Positions 59,625 through 64,000 of a stretch of DNA of 64,000 nt are shown here, piece by piece. The notes beneath the pieces are model-generated. The model was not told where the DNA came from, made no database searches, and worked only from the letters and a program-made list of their open reading frames with translations. The translations under genes were made by a program, and so were the position numbers. The DNA comes from Desulfitobacterium_A sp034927245 (GTDB lineage Bacteria; Bacillota; Desulfitobacteriia; Desulfitobacteriales; Desulfitobacteriaceae). The stretch spans positions 1 through 64,000 of the forward strand of contig NZ_JAYFQK010000003.1 in assembly GCF_034927245.1 (NCBI RefSeq), read 5' to 3'. Position 1 is the stretch's first letter. Each line of letters starts with the position of its first letter.

Positions 59625-60173
59625 ATGGAAGTCCGTTATTTTGAAAAGTCAGGTTCTGTGAATAATCAAGAGGTAGTTCGGTTAACCCTAAAACGGGCAC
59701 AGGAATTACATATCTCTACTGTTGTTGTTGCTTCAAACTCCGGTGCAACCGCTGAACTATTCTTAGATCAAGGGGTACAGGTTGTTTGTGTTACGCATCA
59801 TGTCGGTTTTGCCGGACCCGGTGTTGATGAAATGGGCAAGGAGCGCCGGAAAAGTCTAGAGGATCGCGGTGTAAAGGTGCTGACAACTACTCACCTTTTT
59901 GCCGGGATTGATCGTGCTTTAAGGCTGCAGAGCGGAGGGGTATATCCTGCCGAAATTGTAGCTCACACGCTGAGACTTTTTGGCCCGGGCGTTAAAGTGG
60001 GAGTAGAGTGCTCTGTTATGGCTCTTGATGCAGGCTTAATTGAATTTGGCGAAAAAGTGATTGCAATCGGCGGGACAGGACACGGTGCTGACAGCGCTAT
60101 CGTCTTAACTCCGCATCATTCTAACGATTTCTTTAAAACCAAAATTCATGAGATTATATGTAAGCCTTTCTAA
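59625..60173 (+). CDS. Stand-alone pyruvate-kinase C-terminal (alpha/beta) domain protein
   Basis: A 182-residue protein matching only the PK_C domain of pyruvate kinase: LTLKRAQELHISTVVVASNSGATAELFLDQGVQVVCVTHHVGF and the end ALDAGLIEFGEKVIAIGGTGHGADSAIVLTPHHS. It lacks the catalytic barrel, so it is not a pyruvate kinase. This small family occurs alone in anaerobes and archaea; its role is unknown. ATG 59625 follows GGGAGG, five bases after comB, so the two are likely co-expressed. Confidence 0.75.
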   Translation: MEVRYFEKSGSVNNQEVVRLTLKRAQELHISTVVVASNSGATAELFLDQGVQVVCVTHHVGFAGPGVDEMGKERRKSLEDRGVKVLTTTHLFAGIDRALRLQSGGVYPAEIVAHTLRLFGPGVKVGVECSVMALDAGLIEFGEKVIAIGGTGHGADSAIVLTPHHSNDFFKTKIHEIICKPF

Positions 60174-60287
60174 ATGTTACAAACGGTAAAAAATATAGTC
60201 TTTTTCTCAGAAAAAAGAGTATAATGTTGAAGTATTACAGGCCATAGTAATTTAGTATAGCAAGGATATGTGGAGGGAGACGATTTT

Positions 60288-61292
60288 ATGGATTTCTTGT
60301 CAACAATGAAGGAGCTTGCTAAAAGCAACCGACAAAGAATAATTTTAGCGGAGGGTGAGGAGGAAAGAAACCTCACCGCAGCATCTGCCATTCATGCTGA
60401 GAAGATTGCTGATGTGATCCTGGTGGGCAATGAAGAAGTCATCAAGGAAAAGGCAAAAAAACTTGGCCTCAATATCGAGGGTATAGAGATTCAGAATCCC
60501 GCTAAATCAGAAAAGACCCCTGTCTACGCCAAAGCGTTCTATGAACTCAGAAAAGCAAAAGGAGTCACAGAGGAAAGCGCTGCCAAAACGATGCTGGATC
60601 CCTTGTACTTTGGTACAATGATGGTCAAGTTAGACGATGCTCAAGGTATGGTTTCAGGTGCAGTACATACAACAGGAGACCTGCTTAGACCGGGGCTGCA
60701 AATCGTCAAGACCGCGCCGGGAATCAGCGTCGTTTCCTCTTTCTTTGTCATGCTTCTTCCGAACAAGAGCTTTGGTAAAGATGGCATGATGCTTTTCGCG
60801 GACTGCGCTGTGAACCCTAATCCCAACGAGGACGAACTGGCGGCAATCGCGATTACCACAGCCGAAACAGCAAAGAATCTCTGCAAGATGGATCCTAAGG
60901 TAGCCATGCTCTCTTTCTCGACGATGGGCAGTGCAAAGCATGAAAACGTGACAAAAGTCCAGAATGCAGTTAAAAAGGCAAACGAACAGAGACCGGATCT
61001 TGCGATCGAGGGTGAACTCCAAGCCGATGCGGCACTTGTTGAAAAAGTCGGCAAACAGAAAGCTCCGAATTCGAAAGTTGCCGGAGAAGCCAATGTTCTT
61101 GTATTCCCAGACCTTCAGTCCGGAAATATAGGATATAAGCTGGTACAAAGACTAGCCGGTGCGGAAGCTATCGGACCTATCTGCCAAGGGTTTGCCAAAC
61201 CGATCAATGACCTTTCAAGAGGCTGCAGTGCGGAAGATATTGTCAATGTTGTGGCTATAACCGCTGTCCAAGCTCAATCCCTGAAAGGGTAA
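60288..61292 (+). CDS. pta: Phosphate acetyltransferase
   Basis: A 334-residue PTA of the short form, converting acetyl-CoA and phosphate to acetyl phosphate. RIILAEGEEERNLTAA, the substrate-site stretch MVSGAVHTTGDLLRPGLQIVKT, and SVVSSFFVMLLPN are characteristic. ATG 60288 follows GGAGGGAG. TATAAT at 60220-60225 may be its -10, with a poor -35. No ackA is seen downstream within the window. Confidence 0.93.
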   Translation: MDFLSTMKELAKSNRQRIILAEGEEERNLTAASAIHAEKIADVILVGNEEVIKEKAKKLGLNIEGIEIQNPAKSEKTPVYAKAFYELRKAKGVTEESAAKTMLDPLYFGTMMVKLDDAQGMVSGAVHTTGDLLRPGLQIVKTAPGISVVSSFFVMLLPNKSFGKDGMMLFADCAVNPNPNEDELAAIAITTAETAKNLCKMDPKVAMLSFSTMGSAKHENVTKVQNAVKKANEQRPDLAIEGELQADAALVEKVGKQKAPNSKVAGEANVLVFPDLQSGNIGYKLVQRLAGAEAIGPICQGFAKPINDLSRGCSAEDIVNVVAITAVQAQSLKG

Positions 61293-61301
61293 AGGAAACT
61301 T

Positions 61302-61400
61302 ACCTCGGGTGGAGTTTTACTCCATCTGAGGTTTAGTTGACTTATCCAGGGACTTAGCGCCACTTATTTCCCACTAAGGAGGCGGGAGTTTTAGTGGCGG
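61302..61400 (+). other. Two successive hairpins after pta
   Basis: ACCTCGGGTGGAG pairs with CTCCATCTGAGGT (about 61303-61333) around TTTTA. A second structure pairs CGCCAC with GTGGCG (about 61350-61402), with inner CCCACTAAGG/CGGGAGTTTTAG elements. Neither has a strong T-run, so they may protect the pta mRNA or act as weak terminators. Confidence 0.4.
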
Positions 61401-61467
61401 TTAGTCATCGGATAAAGCCTTACGGTCAAGGCCGGGGTAATTTTAAAACAGAAGTTAATATGTGATT

Positions 61468-61503
61468 AAAAGCCGTTAACAGTTTTTGTTAGCGGCTTTT
61501 TTG
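61468..61503 (+). terminator. Rho-independent terminator upstream of the tetR gene
   Basis: AAAAGCCGTTAACA (61468-61481) pairs with TGTTAGCGGCTTTT (61487-61500) with one G-U and a five-base loop, followed by more T. Strong terminator of the pta transcript. Confidence 0.9.
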
Positions 61504-61657
61504 TACTGTCAGCAAGTATAACCATTAACATCAGTTCCGTGATATGAATCACTGCTTCACTTTTTTTATTAAGGTATGCTTGTTTAAGAGGGAGGGCTTG
61601 CTTCGAAGTATCCACTTGTATAATTTTAGTATAAAGGGGTAGCTCAAATTAGAATGT

Positions 61658-61709
61658 TTACAAAGTTAAGGTAAAATGATAATATATGTATGTTAGTAAA
61701 TGCTAACAC
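61658..61709 (+). promoter_or_regulatory. Sigma-A promoter with TetR operator
   Basis: TTTACA (61658-61663) and TAATAT (61681-61686) are spaced by 17 bp, a good sigma-A promoter. Just downstream, TGTTAG (61692-61697) and CTAACA (61704-61709) form a 6-6-6 inverted repeat across the expected start site, a likely operator for the TetR protein encoded 36 bp further on. Confidence 0.65.
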
Positions 61710-61744
61710 CACGGGCGGATTGTCGGCTAAAAGGAGGAATAAGA

Positions 61745-62359
61745 ATGGTCTCCACAACGGAAGGGAAAATTTTGGAAGCCTCTTTATCACTTTTTTCACA
61801 GAAAGGTTATGATGCTGTAACAACCAAGGAGATTGCCCATAAAGCCGGTGTTAGTGAAATGACTCTGTTCCGGCATTTTGTTTGTAAACGCAAACTTTTT
61901 GAAGCTATGTATGAAACTTATATTTTTAACCCCCACTTCAAGGTTCTTTTTGAGCGGCATATGGAAGAGAACTTAGAAAGAGATATAATCAAAATATGTT
62001 ATTGTTATCAAGAAAATATGCTGAAAAACCAAAAAATATTTATGACTCAATTGCGTAATCAAGATTTTGTATCCATTTCTGATACACCGTTATCTCGATT
62101 CCCCAGTGAATTGAAAAGGCTGTTAATGGATTACCTGTCCAAGATGAAGAAAAAAGGATGTTTTATAGCTGATGTGGAAAGCTGGGCTGTGAATATTCTT
62201 GCTTATAATTTTGGCCTGTTTATGCTCTGCCTGGTTAACAAGCAATTGATATCCGGCACGGGGATCGACAACTATATTGCCGATTATGCCAAACAACTTT
62301 CTATCCGAAGCCAATTCCCAATTGCAAACGGCTTAAGGACTGCTATGGAGGAAAACTAA
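61745..62359 (+). CDS. TetR family transcriptional regulator
   Basis: A 204-residue regulator. The N-terminal HTH ILEASLSLFSQKGYDAVTTKEIAHKAGVSEMTLFRHFVCKRKLFEAMYE is the TetR signature. The C-terminal ligand domain is not recognisable in detail. ATG 61745 follows AAAAGGAGG. It overlaps the activase gene by one base (TAATG), so it probably controls that gene together with itself, in response to an unknown acyl-CoA or organic acid. Confidence 0.92.
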   Translation: MVSTTEGKILEASLSLFSQKGYDAVTTKEIAHKAGVSEMTLFRHFVCKRKLFEAMYETYIFNPHFKVLFERHMEENLERDIIKICYCYQENMLKNQKIFMTQLRNQDFVSISDTPLSRFPSELKRLLMDYLSKMKKKGCFIADVESWAVNILAYNFGLFMLCLVNKQLISGTGIDNYIADYAKQLSIRSQFPIANGLRTAMEEN

Positions 62360-64000
62360 TGAGCGTATTAAATGTAGGCTTAGATGTAGGTTCAACAACC
62401 GTAAAAATGGTTGTACTCAATGCTGATAATCAGATTATATATAAGAAATATCTCCGCCATTTTTCTAATATCAAGAATACGGTTGTTGGAATGCTTGAAG
62501 GAGCTAAAAATGCCGTTAAAGGACATGGCGTTACTTTAATGATCACCGGTTCCGGCGGATTTAATATTTCCGGAAAGCTCGGTGTTCCCTTCATTCAAGA
62601 GGTTATTGCTTGTACGAACGCGATTAAATCGCTTATCCCCAGCACCGATGCTGCGATAGAGTTGGGTGGAGAGGATGCAAAGATCACCTTCTTAGGTGAC
62701 TCGATGGAACAGCGAATGAACGGAACCTGTGCAGGGGGAACCGGAGCTTTTATAGATCAGATGGCTTCCCTTTTGCAAACCGATGCGGCGGGGCTTAATG
62801 AGCTTGCCAAAAATTATCAGAATATCTATCCTATTGCTTCCCGCTGTGGTGTCTTTGCCAAGACCGATATTCAGCCCCTTCTCAATGAAGGGGCGGCCAA
62901 AGAGGATATTGCCGCTTCTGTGCTGCAGGCTGTTGTTAATCAAACCATCAGCGGGTTGGCTCAAGGCCGGCCGATCCAAGGAAATGTGGCTTTTCTTGGG
63001 GGACCGCTTCATTTTATGTCCGAGCTTCGTGAACGTTTTATCGAGACGTTAAAGTTGACGGATGAAAATGTCGTTTTTCCGGAGGATTCCCAATACTTTG
63101 TGGCGATTGGGGCAGCTATTTCCTCCCGAAATGAACAGCCGATATCCTTTGAATGCTTATATGAGCGGACTCCGGCAATTTATAGGATGCGCGAAGACGA
63201 TACGAACACCATGGAGCCTCTTTTTGCCAATGAGGAGGATTATTTAGCATTTAAGGCCCGCCATGCTCAGTACAAGGTAAAACGTGAAAACCTTGATTCC
63301 TATTCCGGCAACGCCTATTTGGGAATTGATGCCGGATCGACGACGACCAAAATTGCGTTAATCAGTGAAGACGGGGGTCTCCTTTATTCATATTACGGAA
63401 GTAATATGGGAAGCCCGCTTGAGTCAACCATTTCCGCCCTTAAAGGGCTTTATGCCAAGATGAATTCTCAGACGAAGCTGGTGAATGCTGCTGTTACGGG
63501 CTATGGAGAACATCTGATTAAGGCTGCGTTGAAAGTGGATATCGGCGAGATTGAAACTGTCGCTCATTTCAAAGCGGCTGACTTTTTCCTGCCGGGAGTG
63601 GATTTTGTCCTCGATATCGGCGGCCAAGACATGAAAAGCTTAGTCATTAAAGATGGGGTCATTGATTCCATCAGCCTTAATGAAGCTTGCTCATCCGGTT
63701 GCGGTTCATTCATTGAAACTTTTGCCAATGGTTTAAACATTGGAGTGGAGGAGTTTGCTAAACTTGGCGTTAAGTCTAAAAAACCGGTTGATTTGGGAAC
63801 ACGCTGCACCGTATTCATGAATTCCAAAGTTAAGCAGGCGCAAAAAGAAGGTGCTGACGTCAGTGATATTTCTGCCGGGATATCCCTCTCCGTGATTAAA
63901 AATGCGCTTTTCAAAGTCATTCGTTTGCGCAGCGTTGAGGAATTAGGGGAAAAAGTAGTGGTGCAAGGTGGAACCTTCTATAATGACGCCGTTCTGCGCT
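62359..64000 (+). CDS. 2-hydroxyacyl-CoA dehydratase activase family protein (partial)
   Basis: The gene starts at ATG 62359, overlapping the tetR stop, and remains open to the end of the window (547 codons seen, 3' end missing). Two BadF/BadG/BcrA/BcrD ATPase domains lie in tandem. The first has LDVGSTTVKM, ELGGEDAKI and NGTCAGGTGAF; the second has GIDAGSTTTKI, DIGGQDMK, NEACSSGCGSFIETFA and LGTRCTVFMNSKV. The conserved cysteines of the second would bind a [4Fe-4S] cluster. Such long proteins usually continue into dehydratase-like domains (DUF2229). Activases drive ATP-dependent one-electron activation of dehydratases. The exact substrate cannot be told. Confidence 0.88.
   Translation, partial: MSVLNVGLDVGSTTVKMVVLNADNQIIYKKYLRHFSNIKNTVVGMLEGAKNAVKGHGVTLMITGSGGFNISGKLGVPFIQEVIACTNAIKSLIPSTDAAIELGGEDAKITFLGDSMEQRMNGTCAGGTGAFIDQMASLLQTDAAGLNELAKNYQNIYPIASRCGVFAKTDIQPLLNEGAAKEDIAASVLQAVVNQTISGLAQGRPIQGNVAFLGGPLHFMSELRERFIETLKLTDENVVFPEDSQYFVAIGAAISSRNEQPISFECLYERTPAIYRMREDDTNTMEPLFANEEDYLAFKARHAQYKVKRENLDSYSGNAYLGIDAGSTTTKIALISEDGGLLYSYYGSNMGSPLESTISALKGLYAKMNSQTKLVNAAVTGYGEHLIKAALKVDIGEIETVAHFKAADFFLPGVDFVLDIGGQDMKSLVIKDGVIDSISLNEACSSGCGSFIETFANGLNIGVEEFAKLGVKSKKPVDLGTRCTVFMNSKVKQAQKEGADVSDISAGISLSVIKNALFKVIRLRSVEELGEKVVVQGGTFYNDAVLR

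Noticed and set aside
1..64000. CRISPR arrays, tRNA or rRNA genes, prophage or integrase genes
   Set aside because: No regularly spaced repeats, no tRNA or rRNA signatures and no integrase or phage structural genes were seen.

Overview
The window looks like a chromosomal segment of an endospore-forming, anaerobic, respiring Firmicute of the Desulfosporosinus/Desulfitobacterium type (Peptococcaceae). Evidence for this is a dcw cell-wall/division cluster carrying spoVD- and spoVE-type genes, followed by spoIIGA-sigE-sigG; an Ile T-box and a tandem glycine riboswitch; strong Shine-Dalgarno sites with frequent GTG/TTG starts; and a sigma-54-controlled molybdoenzyme operon. The genus assignment is inference from gene content, not from a database search.

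Layout. (1) 1-10.75 kb is an AT-richer accessory region. It holds a structured leader with a 50-residue membrane ORF, an ABC-2 exporter, a transposase remnant, a Yip1-like membrane protein with a MacA/MacB-like efflux system, a PH-domain membrane protein, a PadR regulator with a HAAS-FtsW/RodA fusion under a 45-bp perfect palindrome, a LysM/VanY peptidase, and a HEAT-repeat remnant. (2) 10.8-21.6 kb is a respiratory module. It has three putative activator sites and a -24/-12 promoter, then a TtrA/SrdA-family molybdopterin oxidoreductase, a TorD-type chaperone, a four-cluster Fe-S subunit, an NrfD anchor, an orphan substrate-binding protein, a Cache/HAMP/PAS histidine kinase and an NtrC-type regulator. 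(3) 21.7-39.5 kb is the dcw cluster: mraZ, rsmH, ftsL-like, spoVD, murE, murF, mraY, murD, ftsW/spoVE, murG, an unknown gene, murB, murA, ftsQ, sbp, ftsZ. No murC, ddl or ftsA is present here. A GC-rich, heavily folded 319-bp element with no convincing gene sits between ftsW and murG. (4) 39.6-42.5 kb is the sporulation sigma block spoIIGA-sigE-sigG-ylmC. (5) 42.6-53.0 kb is the ylm/sepF/divIVA/ileS block, interrupted by a PhoP/PhoR-like two-component system and an HlyD-like protein. (6) 53.1-64 kb holds a soluble chemoreceptor-like protein, the glycine cleavage operon (gcvT-gcvH-gcvPA-gcvPB) under a glycine riboswitch, comB, a stand-alone pyruvate-kinase C-terminal domain, pta, and a TetR regulator with a 2-hydroxyacyl-CoA dehydratase activase that runs off the window.

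How the genes fit together. The respiratory module is self-contained: exported catalytic subunits, a maturation chaperone, a quinol-linked membrane anchor, and its own sensor chain ending in a sigma-54 activator whose probable binding sites lie upstream of the catalytic gene. The dcw and ylm blocks supply peptidoglycan precursors, the Z-ring and its membrane tethering (sepF, no local ftsA), and lead directly into the mother-cell and forespore sigma factors. The most unexplained features are the folded element at 32270-32588, the uncharacterised gene at 34209-35021 where many relatives carry murC, and the structured leader at 40-290.
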